A DNA stretch of 64,000 nt from Cunninghamia lanceolata (taxonomy: Eukaryota > Streptophyta > Pinopsida > Cupressales > Cupressaceae): contig BSBN01000242.1 in assembly GCA_027924645.1 (NCBI GenBank), positions 806,001 to 870,000 of the forward strand, in the 5' to 3' direction. The stretch's first letter is position 1. Every line of letters starts with the position of its first letter. Below the pieces are notes generated by a model, which searched no databases, was not told the DNA's origin, and saw nothing but the letters and a program-made list of their open reading frames with translations. A program made the translations under genes and the position numbers. Of the stretch, positions 11,049 to 23,540 are shown piece by piece.

Positions 11049-12312
11049 TGTCCCCTTTTTTCGAGTGATCACCCATTGGAGTCGACTAGCCTATTTTATT
11101 CGCGTAGACTAAGTCGGGATTTGTAAGGGAATAATATAATTAATTAAATACTAAGTAATCCTAATCAATTTTGGATTATTTATGTTTAATTAATTAAGTT
11201 GGACCAATAAATGACTTTATTATAAACATGAGAAAATTGAAAAAAAGAAAATAAAATAAATTGCCAAAGGGAGGTCGGCCAAGAGAGGAGAAAATAAAAT
11301 AAAATAAAATATATTGTCAAAGGGAGGTCGACCATGAGGAGGTTTCAATTGAGGGCTATAAAAGGAGGATCAAGCAAGTCATTTCATCATTCATTCATTA
11401 TTACATCTTTTCATTGGAGATTTTCTCTTGTGGCTGCAACTTTGGTTCAGCGTATTCCAAGGACGAAAACCCTTAGGAATATTGGTGGATTGGACGAAAA
11501 CCCAATTCCATCTTGGAGGTGGACTCATACGGAGTTCATATTTGCATTTCATTGGAGATTTGGAAGGAAAGAAGGAGCTTCAAAGATATATTTATTTCTG
11601 CAGATTTGGAGAAGAAACCCTAGGGCCAAATTGTGAGATTTGTGGCCAAATACAATTTGGAGGTTGAAGATAAATTCAGATTTTTAGATCAGATTTGGAG
11701 CGCCACTTTTTGGAGGGTTTTGAGTGAAGATTTCAGTGAGATACTTGCTAGGGTTTTACCCTAGGCTGAGCGCCACTTCCCAAGGAGGGCGATTTCACTT
11801 TTTGGAGTATTTGTTGATCAAACCCTACCCGCCGCCTTCCTTGTGCATGCGACTTGTCATCTTCGTGGAGAGTGCCACCTATTTGGAGGATTCGCCCATT
11901 TAGGGTTTGCTATTTGACATCATTCTTCGCCAATTTTGGTATGTATAAACCTATGTTTAGGTCTGATTCGTAAGAGCAGAAATCTGGGCTATGTTTGGGC
12001 ATGTTCGAGCCTTAGAATTTGATGTAATTTCAATTCAGAATAATCTGATTTGTAGCAGCAATCATCTATATTCAGAAATCAGAACTTTTTATCATTTTGT
12101 TTGCCCTTGAATGGTCATATTATGTGGTTGAATTCATGGTTGTTGTTATCTTAATAAGAGTACATGATTGGCATGATTATTTGAGCATTTGGCACATGTA
12201 TATTTGCTGTCCAAAATCATTTATAGTTCAGAAAAAAAAATCAGAATTCAGATCTAGGGTTTGAGAAGAAGAAAAATCAGAAATTAGGGTAGATCTGATT
12301 AGGGATCTTACA
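11044..12312 (+). mobile_element. solo LTR, 1.27 kb
   Basis: It starts TGTAATGTCCCC and ends GGGATCTTACA, with perfect TSD TGTTG at 11039-11043 and 12313-12317. TATAAAAG lies at 11357, followed by GACGAAAACCCT at 11462 and GACGAAAACCCA at 11493. It is the same family as the LTR at 12515-15361. Confidence 0.93.
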
Positions 12313-12317
12313 TGTTG

Positions 12318-12514
12318 ATGGTTTTGTGTAACAGTTTTCATTTCCCTTGTCCTCGCTCGAAAAAAAAAGAGTGTCTCACATTGTTTGTGTCGTGTTTCCC
12401 AATTTGTAATCTTACATGTTGTACTCAATCTGAAACTCGGATTATGATAGGTCATCATTTTTGCATGTGTCAAGACATCTAGTTTGTCGTCTTGTCGTAT
12501 TGTTGTTCATCAAG
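12318..12514 (+). mobile_element. Tat-type element internal fragment between two solo LTRs
   Basis: This 197-bp stretch lies between two independently inserted LTRs. It is collinear with 15367-15664, as both carry GTCG-rich, TTGTCG-containing sequence. No coding frame is evident and no pol motifs remain. Confidence 0.6.
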
Positions 12515-15361
12515 TGTAATGTCCCCTTTTTCTGAGTGATCACCCAACGGAGTTGGCTAGCCTATTTTATTCCCCTAGGCTAGGCCGGGAGTTACAAGGG
12601 AATAATCTAATTAATTAAATATTGAGTAATCCTAAGTCAATTTTGGGTTATTTATATTTAATTAATTAAGATGGACCTATTTATAATATTAAATGACTTT
12701 GTTATAAAAGTGAGTCACTTTGATAGAGAAAATAAAATAAAATAAAGTGGATTGTCAAAAGGAGGTCAGCCAAAGTGGAGGTTTCTGTAATGTCCCCATA
12801 TTTGGAATGGTCGCAATTAGGGTTAGTGCGGGCCTTTCATCTCACTTCGGGACATTTTGAGGACATCATGAGCAGCGGAGATAACTTATCACTTTGGTAC
12901 GTTGTCTTCGGTACATCTATCCAGAATATGGAGACTTGTCATCTTCGGAGTCAGTTACTTGGAGGGCCTTTCATATGGATTTGGGGTGGAGGTTCGGGCT
13001 TCACACGTTGCATGGGTGCTATCACTTCACTTTGGGATGCCTTTTCATGGATGCTTGGCCTAGGGCCACTTGTCATTGCTATGGAGATCATCATTCACTT
13101 CGAGTATAATCATGGAGGTCATTATTCTTTGGGGCGAAGGCTAGTATCATCTATATGCTTCTCCTTGGCGATTTATCACGACTATACACCTTGGGCAAAG
13201 GACAACCATGCACTCCACATTGAATTATCATATGTTCTAATAAAATAATAAATTATTTTGTGGTCCTAGTGCTTGAAGGAAAGGAGGAATAACACAAATC
13301 ATATCTTTAATTTGAATTGTCTTGGCGCCCAAGTGGAAAAGGAGGGTTGGCCCTCAAGGGAGGGAAAATTGTAATTCAAAACATGCCTTAATAGCTAGGT
13401 CGGCCAGGAGGGAAAATAGAGACTTAATGTGTATATATATTTGTTCATTTGGCATTTCAAAGGCATCATATCATCACATTCATTCATTCAATTGTGAGAG
13501 CAATCTCATTTCGAGCTTGGGACGAAAACCTCAAGTCTCTTGGAGGGAGTTGGATGAAAACCTGACTTTCTCATAAGTAGAACTTCATCACGGGAGTTCA
13601 TTTGCACTTCATTCAGAGCAGAGCGGCAGATCTGATTCTTGAAGCATATTGTTCATCATTTGGAGAGGCGACTGCCCCATTTGTGGAGTGAGTAGCCTAG
13701 GGTTTGTCTTCAACCTTGGGCGAATTGCTGGGAGGAGGAGCGACTGTCTTCTAGGCAGATTTGTGACTAATTTGACTGCTGCACTAGGGTTTCAGATCAG
13801 ATTTCTACGGAAGACCTGTACATGAACATTCACCTATTGGAGTGGCTTGTATTTCATTGTTTTGCAATCCTATTTGGTATGTTATTGTTGCCATTGGAGG
13901 TTACTTAGTAGCTGGGCTGTTTGGCCAATCATTTGATAACAATTGTATGCCCTATATTCTAAATTGCAGCAGTATATGTTATCGGATTTGTTATTGTTCC
14001 AGCAGACTGTATACTTTCAGTTTATGACATGTTAGCATAAGATTCATATGCATATTGATGATAGAAATGATCTTCATGATTGGGCGAATCCCCTTGTGGT
14101 GTTTTGCATTGATAATTGATCGTAATTCATGGTGAAATCTATATTTGTTCAAGTCTGATTTCAGAGCAGAGCTAGGGTTAGGGCAGAATCGGGAAAGGTG
14201 CAGAATTTTGTGTGTGATAATTGGAAAATTCATTTGGAATCCCGGGAAATCCAAATTTGCCCTAATTTGTCCCATTTGGGACATTACAGTTTCATTGGTG
14301 GCTATAAAAGGAGGTAAAAGAAAGTTATTTGAATCATTCTCATCTTGTCATTTGCATTGGAGATTTTCTCTTGTTGGCTGCAACTTAGGTTCAACATATT
14401 CCAAGGACGCAAACCCTTAGGAATATTGGTGGATTGGGCGAAAACCCAATTCCATCTTGAGGTGGATTCATTACGGAGTTCACAATTGCACTTCATTGGG
14501 TGATTCGGAGGAGAGGATTGAGCTACAAAGACATTTATTTCTGCAGATTGGTGTGGAGAAGACCTAGGGCCAAAATTGTGAGATTGTGGCCAAATACAAT
14601 ATTGGAGATTGAGAGTTTATACTCAGATTTGGTGCAGGTTGGATTCAGATTTTATATCAGATTGGAGAGGTACTCCTAGCGCCATATTTTGAGGGTTTTG
14701 ATTGGAGATTAGGGCAAGGGATTTACCCTAGGGTGAGCACCATCTCCAAGGGAGCCGATTTTGGATTTGTGGAGCATTGAAGATCAAATCCTAGCCGCTG
14801 CCCTTCACTTAATATGCTACTTTTCTCATACAAGGGAGTGCCGCCTAGTTTGGAAGGAGCCGTAGCTGTTTAAGGAGGAATCATGGGTCTTTTTGAGTCT
14901 CAAAAGTGTATAAACAAATGCCAAAGCTGATCGCTCATCTAGGGTTTAAGTAAAGACATCATTCTCCATTATTTTGGTATGTATAAACCCTTGTTTATCA
15001 ATATAAAGGTCTGATTGTGAACAACAGAGATCTGAGTTATGTTTGGGCATGTTTGAGTCTTGAATTTGGATGTTATTTCAAGTCTGAGCAATCTGATTTG
15101 TAACAGCAGTCAATCATATTCAGAAATCAGAACTTTATGTCATTTGTTTTGCATTAGAATAGTCATATTATGTGGTAGAATACATGGTAGATGATTTCTT
15201 CACAAGGGCACATGAATGACATCTATATTTGAGCAATTGGTATACATATATTTGCTGTCCCAAACCAATTACATTCAGAAATCGAAAAATCAGACTTTAT
15301 GCCAAGAGTTTGACTTCATAAAAATCAGAAATTTAGGGCAGATCTGGTTAGGGATCTTACA
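12515..15361 (+). mobile_element. solo LTR interrupted by a second solo LTR
   Basis: It starts TGTAATGTCCCC and ends GGGATCTTACA with perfect TSD TCAAG (12510-12514 and 15362-15366). Without the nested insertion it is about 1.34 kb and aligns along its length with 11044-12312. TATAAAAG is at 14303, GACGCAAACCCT at 14406 and GGCGAAAACCC at 14437. Confidence 0.93.
12786..14288 (+). mobile_element. nested solo LTR of a different family
   Basis: It starts TGTAATGTCCCCATATTTGG and ends TTGGGACATTACA, with perfect TSD GTTTC (12781-12785 and 14289-14293). Plus orientation is inferred from the TATATATA region near 13433 followed by GACGAAAACC at 13521 and GATGAAAACC at 13553. An open stretch at 12775-13248 spans its 5' boundary and is therefore not a gene. 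Confidence 0.92.
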
Positions 15362-15366
15362 TCAAG

Positions 15367-15664
15367 GTTGTATATTCATGTGTTCTTATTGGAATATGTT
15401 TGTGTCAAAAATCATTGTCGAGTCGTAGTCGCGACGTTACATCTAGTCCGTAATATCAAGTTGTCGAAATATCATGTCATATTGTCAAAATATCATGTTT
15501 CGTTCATGTTGTCAAGGCTCGAATTTGTGAAGTCTAAAATGTCAAATAGTTAAAGTTGAAAATCAAATTGTTGAAGTTATGTTTGTCGCTCGTCAAGTCG
15601 TCTTATCCAAATCCGAAATAATCATTCCTCTTAAGTTGCCTGTGATCTTTAAGTTGTTGTAAAA
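15367..15664 (+). mobile_element. Tat-type element internal fragment before its 3' LTR
   Basis: It contains repeated GTCG/ATCATGT words (TGTCGAGTCGTAGTCGCGAC, ATATCATGTCATATTGTCAA). No polypurine tract is visible before the LTR at 15665, so the normal 3' end has been lost or rearranged together with pol. Confidence 0.55.
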
Positions 15665-18022
15665 TGTTAGAATTCCCCATATATGGTATTTGTTCATGAA
15701 ATATTAATTTTAATAGATTGATTAATAATTAATATTTATAATTAATTATTTTGAAATTAAAATTTTAGTTAAGTGTTTTGTGTTATTGTCATAAAAATAA
15801 AAAAACCTAAAAATAAAATATCAAAATAAAAAGTAAAAATCAAAAAAGAGAAAGTAAAGATTAAAAAACTTTTATAAAAGCGCATCCATTTAAAATGGAC
15901 ACGCCTTATAAAAGTTTAAGAAGTCTAAAAATAAAAGGTTTTAAAGGTTAAAAACAAAGTGCTTGGAGCGCTTATACAATGCACCTTATAAAGATCAAAG
16001 GATTAAATAAAAATAAATGAAACAAAAGTGCATCAAACAAAAATCAACGTGCTTGTTAAGCGCTCCTCCCAACCTCCTCACCCGCCATACTTCAAGCAAA
16101 CGCGCTAGGGAACATTTAGAGCAGAGATTGAAGATATTAGGTGCGTCTAAGCCAAACTCCATGTGACAGAAGGAAGGGTAATACGCCTATATGCAAGGAG
16201 AAATGCCTGAATAGAGAAATCAATGCGCTTCAACAAGCCTTAGATGCCTCCAGTCCAAAACATTCACGCCTGCAAGGAAGAAGAAAAGGCGCGAACATTG
16301 GAATGATGAAGCACCAGTCATTAAAGGGAAATTAAAGTCTTCAAATGCAAAGTAAAGAAAAACGCCTTCAAATGCCAAGACTTGCGCCTCACAAGAACAA
16401 ATCGCGCCAAGTAGAGAAGGAAACATCTCTCATCGCTCCAGAATGCACTTCTCCAAGAAAGATTGAAGCGCCAGTCCAAGTTTAAAAATCCATTTTAGAT
16501 GCCAAGCAGCTGGGAGGAGTCAATGCTCATTCAAAGAAAATGAAATTAGCACCTTTAGGAAGAATCAATGCCCATATCCAGCAACAAAAACTCTAGGTGC
16601 TTCATAAGAATATTTCCATGCACTGGGGAATGAAGATAAATCAGGGCAAAGAAATGTAAATGCCTCAAGCGTTTCCTCCCCACGCTCACAAAGGAAAGTT
16701 TATAGAATAAAAGACTATGAAGGCGTGCTCAATATGACTCAAGCGCCTGATCAAAGGCATAAATAAAAACAAAAGGATAGTAGAATGAAGCAAATTGCCT
16801 AGATCAGCAAGAAGAAAATTATACGCTTGACAAAGAAGCATAGCTTAAAGGCTCTTTACAAGAAATAAAGAAGACTTAAACACCTTTGTGAAGAGGAACT
16901 CAAACACTCTAGTAAAACTTAGATAAAAGAAAGGACAAACAAAAACATTGATCAGTCAGCAGTAACAGAGGCATCCAAAGATCATAAAACAAATTAACAA
17001 AACAAGTTGAGACTCTAGTTTAAGTGTCGAAAATAGGCAACTCACTTCAGTTGCAAATAGATGCCTCTATTCATGCAAGAGGATATGACTTTTTCAAACA
17101 AACTTTGCATGATTTAATCATTAGTTGAACTGGCGATTGCATGATTTTGTTTCAGTTTCAGTGGAGCAGATATTTTGTAATAAGTTTGCATGTTGGGCAA
17201 GCAGTTGTTAGTTAGAGATAGAGTTTAGTTGTTATTTTCATGCATTTGCTTTGTAATAGTATAAATAAGTGCTTTGTGCACATAGATAAAGGATCTAGAT
17301 TTTTGGAATTAGAGATTCATTATTAGTTAGCTTTTTCAGAGCTTTTAGGAGTTAGCTTTTTCAGCATTCAGTGTTCAAGTGTTAAGAATTCAGTGTTATA
17401 TTTTGATCAATCAATGAAAATGGCAATTCTCATGCCTTCATTACGCTGGAGTTGCTAGTTACCTGGTGTTCAAACTATGATTCTGTTGTTTGTTTGATAG
17501 CATCTATTATGCCTGCTTTCACTGTTAAATGCTTAGTGAAATGTATCATCATTTGTGACCAAGGATAAGCCTTTTGATGAATTTGCAAACTTTATGTTGT
17601 AAATGAAGCTGAATATATGAGTCATGGCTTTGTCCCATCCTGTATCCAATTTAACCTTGGCATTCGTGTTTAAGTGTTAGTCAATTCAAATCATGCGTAC
17701 TTGCCTTATTTAGCCTCTGAATTTAGTTGGATAGTTCAAGCATGTAGTCTAGGCTTTAATTGTAGTCAAAAACACAGAAATTCTTGCTTCGTTGTTGAAA
17801 GTGCATCTCTGCCTTTTGCACGCTGCGTACCCAAAAAGATTGCAAATTTCCCTTTCATTCAGCTTAAGTATGAAAAACCCTTGAAAACATTGTACATTCT
17901 GTGTAGTTTTTTAAATTAATTTTACTTCACAGGGAGCTTCCCCTTCAAATTTGAAGAGTGGTTCTACCGCACATCTGTCCATTTTACGTTTGCACTGAAA
18001 GGTGCAAAATAAAATGCTAACA
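15665..18022 (+). mobile_element. 3' LTR of the Tat/Ogre-type element
   Basis: It starts TGTTAGAATTCCCC and ends AAAATGCTAACA. The last 0.8 kb matches 7089-7797 well, while the first half (decayed GCGCC words, 15880-16760) is only loosely similar. It is followed by CATAG; the matching TSD upstream of the 5' LTR could not be found. Confidence 0.75.
17260..17267 (+). promoter_or_regulatory. TATA box of the 3' LTR
   Basis: TATAAATA sits in the same context as at 7118 (CATGCATTTGCTTTGTAATA upstream, AGTGCTT downstream). Confidence 0.6.
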
Positions 18023-18255
18023 CATAGTGAAGGCTGAGATATGCTTACCTAGGTGTTGCGTGTTGTTACCATGGAATTTTGAATTTTTTTCCTTGAGCCT
18101 TGTGGGAAGTCATGACAAGCTGCAAGTGCCAATGGATTGATACTAGCTCCCCACAATAATGGAAATGGAGATGGATCTTTGTTATGGGCATGATCACCCA
18201 TTGCTTGAAATGGTTCTTTTTTTTGGATCTATATTAAGCTTGGCTTGTATCCTGT

Positions 18256-18273
18256 TCCTTAGTAGAGTCACCA
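18256..18273 (-). other. decayed PBS of a second, minus-strand Tat-type element
   Basis: The minus strand reads TGGTGACTCTACTAAGGA, i.e. the 7803 site with C-to-T and G-to-A changes. It directly follows an LTR end on the minus strand (ACACTAATA, compare ATGCTAACA). The region 18023-18255 would be that element's internal DNA; no gene is seen in it. Confidence 0.6.
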
Positions 18274-18278
18274 AAAAC

Positions 18279-19126
18279 TATTAGTGTTTTCATTTGTCTA
18301 TTGCCAAACAACACAAAATGAAACAACACATATGGTAGAATCATTCTTCAAAATATAAGGGGAAGCTCCCTCAAATCTAAAACCTAAAACTATAAACATA
18401 ATTTACAAGTATGCACATTGTACAAGATTTCAATGGGGTTTCGCATTAAATGTAAATATCTAATTGACTATGTTTTTACTTTGGATGCAAGCGGCAAACT
18501 GTCAACAGTCAAGACCTATAATGAGATTTTCATATTTAAGGAGGGTAAACTATCAAGCACAAACAAAGACAACTTTCTACTGGCTAAAACAAAGGCCAGT
18601 ATTCAAATGTAAACAAATATTTGAAGAAAAAACACAGACAAATGTTGATTACTGGATGAATTACAGACCAATAAATCTACATCAAGTTAAATAGATGAAC
18701 ATCACACGATTAAAGAAAATAAATTGCTAAGCAGTATACAAAGCCACTATTTAATGAATAGCAATCATCAATTCAAAGTTTGACAAAGTTACTCAATTCA
18801 ATTTAGTTTATGAAATCACAAAATATAGGAAAATAACTTTTGTTGAACAATAGTTTTTGTAGCATAGGCTTTGTTGGGACTCTTGTTTTCAAGCCTCATA
18901 ATTGCAAAATCTTGTCTAATTCATTAAAATTTTCCTAAGGGAGGTCCTTGTGTATTTACCTCGTTTTGTGTATCTAGTGCTATCTCTCCTGAAATTTGAC
19001 TAAGTCTGATTTTTATAAGATCCTCCAAATCCTAGAATTTGCTTTATAGGTCCTAGAGGTCCGAAACTACTCTCAAACATCCTAAAACTATATACATGAA
19101 ATATAACTTAAAGTATAAGAAAGTAA
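18279..19126 (-). mobile_element. decayed minus-strand Tat-type LTR fragment
   Basis: Reading the minus strand, GGGAGCTTCCCC (near 18362) and GATTCTACCATATGTG correspond to the U5 boxes of the LTRs ending at 7797 and 18022. The remainder is too diverged to align by eye, and the right boundary is arbitrary. Confidence 0.45.
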
Positions 19127-19398
19127 ATGTTTATACTTAAATGCTATATTTCATGTATATCTTGGCGGTTTTCGGGTTCCTCCAACACTTTGGAACTTTT
19201 CCCTTTATTCCTCGTTCCCCTGTTTTCCCACTCCTTGCTTTCCCTTTCCCCTCTTTCGTTCCTTTGGGTTTCGGAACCCGAGAACCTGGTCCCAATGTTT
19301 TCGTCCGCTCGAGAACCCGGTTCCTGCAATACAAAGTAAAGTTTCTGCGGAATTTTTGAACCTGATTGAACATTTGCTCTAGGTTTCTAAGTTCCAGG
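19127..19398. repeat. GC-rich segment with GGTTCC/GGAACC inverted words
   Basis: It is much richer in C and G than its surroundings, with repeated GTTCC, GGAAC, CGAGAACC and AACCCGGTTCC in both orientations. Several overlapping open stretches on both strands reflect composition, not a gene. Such clustered inverted words resemble the subterminal repeats of hAT or CACTA transposons, but no TSD was found. Confidence 0.4.
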
Positions 19399-21217
19399 TG
19401 TTGGAATGTTTGTCATTGATGTCAAAGGTGCATACACATGTCATTGAGATTAAGAAGATAATCATGAACAAACGAGAGTATAAGAACATGTTATCATTAA
19501 TGTCAAGAAGGTGCATGAACAAGAGTGGTGTCACTAATGTCAAAGACGAATGACGAGATTGTTGGCGAGAAAGAAAGATAATGAGATCGTTGGGAGATTG
19601 TTGAAAGTAGTGTCATTGATGTCAAAGATTAAATGCATTGTTTAAATTAAAGATTTAAACAATCATCTTTATGCTGGCCGATCAAGTTTAATTAAATTGT
19701 ATACTTTTAAGAGATCAAAGAAGGCCGACCATTATGAGCGCTACAAGACAAAGTTTTTGATTATAAATTAATGATCATATGGAGCGATAAAAGAAATGAG
19801 GAGTGGTCAAAGATAATATCCAATGATTTGTAAATAAGACAAAGTCTGATAACATACAAAGAAGAGGGAAGCGATTAATCAATGGTATGCAGAAAAAGAC
19901 AAAAGGCAGCGATCATATATGGTATAAAGAAAAAAATATGACAGTCTTGGCGCTAAAGAAACATGAGATTTATATTTGAAATTATATCTCCAAGAGGCCG
20001 ACTCCTTTGAAGACAAGACAAGACATGTAGATAAGCAAGACTTGTTTCATTCCAGATATGGTATTGTATGATACTAAGTGCAGTGATCAAGTTTCTATGG
20101 TACGATTTCCTTGTGAAGACCAGCGATTTTCTAAGTGTTATGTTTTGCATGAAGGAACAACAGTTTAAGTGGTGATAGATCAGCAACTTCAAGGAATATG
20201 TCTTGCATAGTTAAGGCAGCGCCTTTGTCAAAGAAGGAACAACAATAAGTAACTTGTAAATGGTGTGATTTCCTTATGAGGAAATTAACAATTTGCTAGA
20301 GGATGAATTGTGAGTAACGACAAAAGCATATAAGACAAAAGTGACAAAGGAAGAATTGTGAGTAAAGACAAATTAGCTAGAGACATATTATAAAGAGACA
20401 TATCCATCCACAAAAGACATATCTATTGAAAAGGTATAAGAGGTAAACGATAGGAACATTTGAAGGTAAGTGTGTAATGAATATTATGAGAATAAGAGCA
20501 GATTGAAAAGAAAGTAAAGGGCAGAAATATGAATTGTAACTCAGATTTATTTTGAGTGTATATGCAACCCATGTATGAATGATAAATGCAAATATATATG
20601 ATGAATATATGTGAAGATTAGAAGCAGAAATCTACGTGAAAATATTGGCATGATAATGATTAGTTTTTGTGAAATGAATTAGTGCATGGTTAGATCAGAT
20701 TTATGAAAGAGAGGTGTGTGATTTATAGCAGATTTGTGAAGGAGTGGAAGTATATGAGTGTGAACTTGATTTGAAAAGGAAAGACTTACATCATACAGAA
20801 TCAGAGATAGTGATCAGATTTGTGATTGGATTGGAATTGTGTTTGGATCAGATTTGAGAAAGAAGGATATTGTATGAGTTGTATAATATTTAGAAGGATA
20901 GTATGTGGGTTGAGATTGAACTTAAGAAGGAAGGGAAGTTGTGATTGGATCAGATTTGGGAGGAGTTAATCAATAGAAGAATCAATAGGTTGGAGCCTCT
21001 TGCTGGGTTGGAGCTCAGTTTGTGTGGGGGTTGGAGCCTACAAGAAGAAAGAAGATATATAAGCAATATTGTGCCGTGGTTTTCTCCCGAAAGGGTTTCC
21101 ATGTAAATCGTGTGTTCTCATTGTGTACTTAATTGCTAGATTTTGCATATGTGTAGTTGATGTAATTAATTGAGTTTGGAAAAGTAAAAGATTGTTAGAT
21201 ATTGATTCACCCCCCCT
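19399..21217 (+). mobile_element. Ty1/Copia LTR, 3' end truncated
   Basis: It starts TGTTGGAATG followed by TTTGTCATTGATGTCAAAGG, a typical Copia LTR start. Near its end (21073-21105) it has CCGTGGTTTTCTCCCGAAAG followed by GGTTTCCATGTAAAT, the stem-loop-like box of plant Copia LTRs, and ATTGATTCACCCCCCCTCTT (about 21200). No matching CA end or TSD follows, so the 3' end is broken. GATCAGATTT-type words recur at about 20690-20950. Confidence 0.75.
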
Positions 21218-21229
21218 CTTAGTATCACC

Positions 21230-21489
21230 GTGTGCTCATCACCTGGGGCTTCCATGAACTTGATCCCCGCCAGCGAAGAGAATACTCCAAGATTTCGTGT
21301 TCGGAAGAAATACTCGATCTGAACGTTCAGTTCTAGATCTGTCTGTGCTCTTGCGACTTGAAGTCTCGCCAAAGCCCGGAAACACTTAAACGTGCCAACA
21401 ACTCCCAATATCACCATTAATGCGAAATGGGTGGTTGAAAATGGTATATTTATTACAGTTGGTGGGGTTGTTGGGGTTTTCCCACCCAT
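21230..21489 (-). pseudogene. unidentified short ORF, possible captured gene piece
   Basis: I do not recognise this protein. The minus frame from an ATG at 21489 encodes about 85 residues (start MGGKTPTTPPTVINIPF) with one hydrophobic segment (FALMVILGVVGTF, about residues 22-34), then a charged region (FRALARLQVARAQTDLEL) and a C-terminal FRTRNLGVFSSLAGIKF. Base composition is more even than in the flanks, and the frame ends in the truncated Copia LTR. It sits between that LTR and the LINE, within what may be the interior of the minus LTR element at 23632. It could be a host gene fragment carried by that element, or chance. Confidence 0.3.
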
Positions 21490-21559
21490 TCCACTATCAG
21501 ATTTGAGTTGTGAAGGCTTTAAATAGAGGATTGAAACTCATTTCAAGGGTTGGTCAATT

Positions 21560-23540
21560 GAGGTCAATTGAAAGCTCAAGATATTGATGGGCTGCAAGGG
21601 GAGCATTTAAAATGGGGTATTGAGGTCCTTGCACCATGTATCAAACACATCTTTAACAGTGTTACTCAAGAGGGCTTTCTGAAAGAGTGGACGACTAGTG
21701 TGGTTATTCCTCTTTTCAAAAGTGGAGATATCAATAATCCTTAAAATTATTGCACGATTATGGTTAACCCTCACTTGGGTAAACTTTTTTGCAGCATGGT
21801 GGAACGTAGAATTAGGTGGGCTGAAAAAGAGGGGAAAAGAGCTAAGGGACAGGCTGGTTTTAGGCCGAAACACTCCACTATTGACCATGCTGTCACCCTT
21901 TGGTTCATGATCGAAAAAATATGGAACACCCAGGGTAATGAGGCCTTTTGCTGCTTTGTTGACTTTAGAAAGGCCTTTGACACAGTGCCTCGCAGCAAGC
22001 TTTGGAAAAGGATGGAGGAACTTGGGGTCCCTAAGGTGTATAGAGCTGCTGTCCATAGGCTCTATGAGCAGGTTAAGGCTAAAATATGAACCAAAGATGC
22101 GATGTCCGAGTGCTTTGGCAGCGATATCGGCGTCAAACAAGGATGCCCGCTTTCCCCAACCTTGTTCGGGTTATACATTGATAAGTTAGAAGAATGGATA
22201 AACAAGACTAGTGGGGAAGGCGTTCAGTTGGCTAAGTATGTGATAAAGTTACTCCTATACGCTGATGATCACATACTAATTGATAAAACTGCCCATGGTT
22301 TGAGAGAACAACTGCAAGCGTTGGAATCCTTTCGTAATGAGGTTGGGATGCAAGTGAACACTAGCAAAACCAAAGTGATGATATTTTCGTTGAAGAGAAA
22401 AAAGAGGCAATTTAGCTTTCTTTTTGAAGGCAGCCCGTTGGAAACGATGGATGAGTACAAGTACCTCGGGCTTGATTTTCACAACAAACTCAGTTGGGAA
22501 ATGTGCAGAGAAAAAAGAATACAAGGGGGTTGGAAGGCGCTCTACTCTCTTCAGAATAGATGTAAGAATGCAGAATTATGGGGTTGGAAAACCAAGAGAA
22601 CGTTTTTGGTTTGCTTGTTGTCTCGGTGATTCTTTATAGTTGCGAAATTTGGGGCAGCAGCATGTCTGAGCATAAATGAAGGCAAGTTGAGAGAATCCAG
22701 AAGCACCTCATTATAAGCAGTCTCAAAATCAAGACGACAGTCCCTTATGAAATCTTATTGGCGGAAATGGGTACGTTTCCTTTGGAGGCGTCGGTGATGG
22801 ATCGGTTGGTAAGTTATATGAACAAATATCAAAATATGGAAAATCATCGTTGGCCCAAGCTAATTATGGAAGAAGAGTTAAATAGGAGAAAGAATACGGG
22901 GATGAAACAGAATGACAAGTGGTTAAAGAAGTGGGATATTAACATGCAGGAATGCTCACATGTCAAAGAGGAAATAAAAAATATGTTAGAGAAAAATTTA
23001 GAAAAATCATGTGGACTAATCAAGTGGGGCGAAAAAAAGCTTACTATATCAAAGAATTTAACCCCACGTGGGACCATGAAGAAAAAGCCTACATAGGAGC
23101 GGATATTAAATGGAAAGCAAAAATGTTGATTGCGCAGCTAAGGACTAGCTCGCACCATCTTAGGTGTGAAACAGGCAGGTGGAAGATCCCCAAAGAGGAG
23201 TGGGAAAAGAGAGTTTGCCTCTTTTGCAACAAGGGTGTGGTGGAGACGGAATGGCATTTCATCAAGGAGTGCTCAGCTTATGAAGACATATGTGGCAGCT
23301 ACGAAGACACCTTGAAAGACAACGATTTAAGCACCTTGTTTGAAGAGGAAAGACTGGGCAAAATTGCAAATTTTCTGATCAAAATTCACGGCAGAAAATC
23401 TGAGCTCGAGAAGGGGCTGCAAACTGTTTAGTGGTTCGCTGTCATGTCTTTTTTTAGTAGGGGGAGTGTGCGTTTCTAGGTCCCATAGGCTGTTGTGGTG
23501 TCATGGACGTTATTAAAACCTTTCATTCATTCATTCATTG
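21560..23540 (+). pseudogene. non-LTR retrotransposon (LINE) reverse transcriptase, 5'-truncated and broken
   Basis: The frames encode a LINE RT, which reverse-transcribes its own RNA at a nicked target. RT blocks in order: TTSVVIPLFKSGDINNP, QAGFRPKHSTIDHAV, CFVDFRKAFDTV (catalytic Asp), GVKQGCPLSPTLF, LLYADDHILI (the YADD active site) and EYKYLGLDFHNKLSW. A C-terminal domain follows with CLFCNKGVVETEWHFIKEC (C-x2-C ... H-x4-C finger, about 23214-23270). Stops occur in the RT (TAA near 21743, TGA near 22087) and frameshifts after about 22600 and near 22990-23035. The 3' end is (CATT)n at 23521-23540, a LINE-like simple tail; no endonuclease domain remains. I cannot place it in a clade with certainty. 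Confidence 0.88.

Noticed and set aside
12775..13248. Open frame of 157 codons
   Set aside because: It crosses the 5' boundary of a solo LTR proven by its TSD, so it is a chance frame in LTR DNA.
19127..19373. Several overlapping open frames on both strands
   Set aside because: They arise from a C/T-rich stretch lacking stop codons; no frame is favoured.
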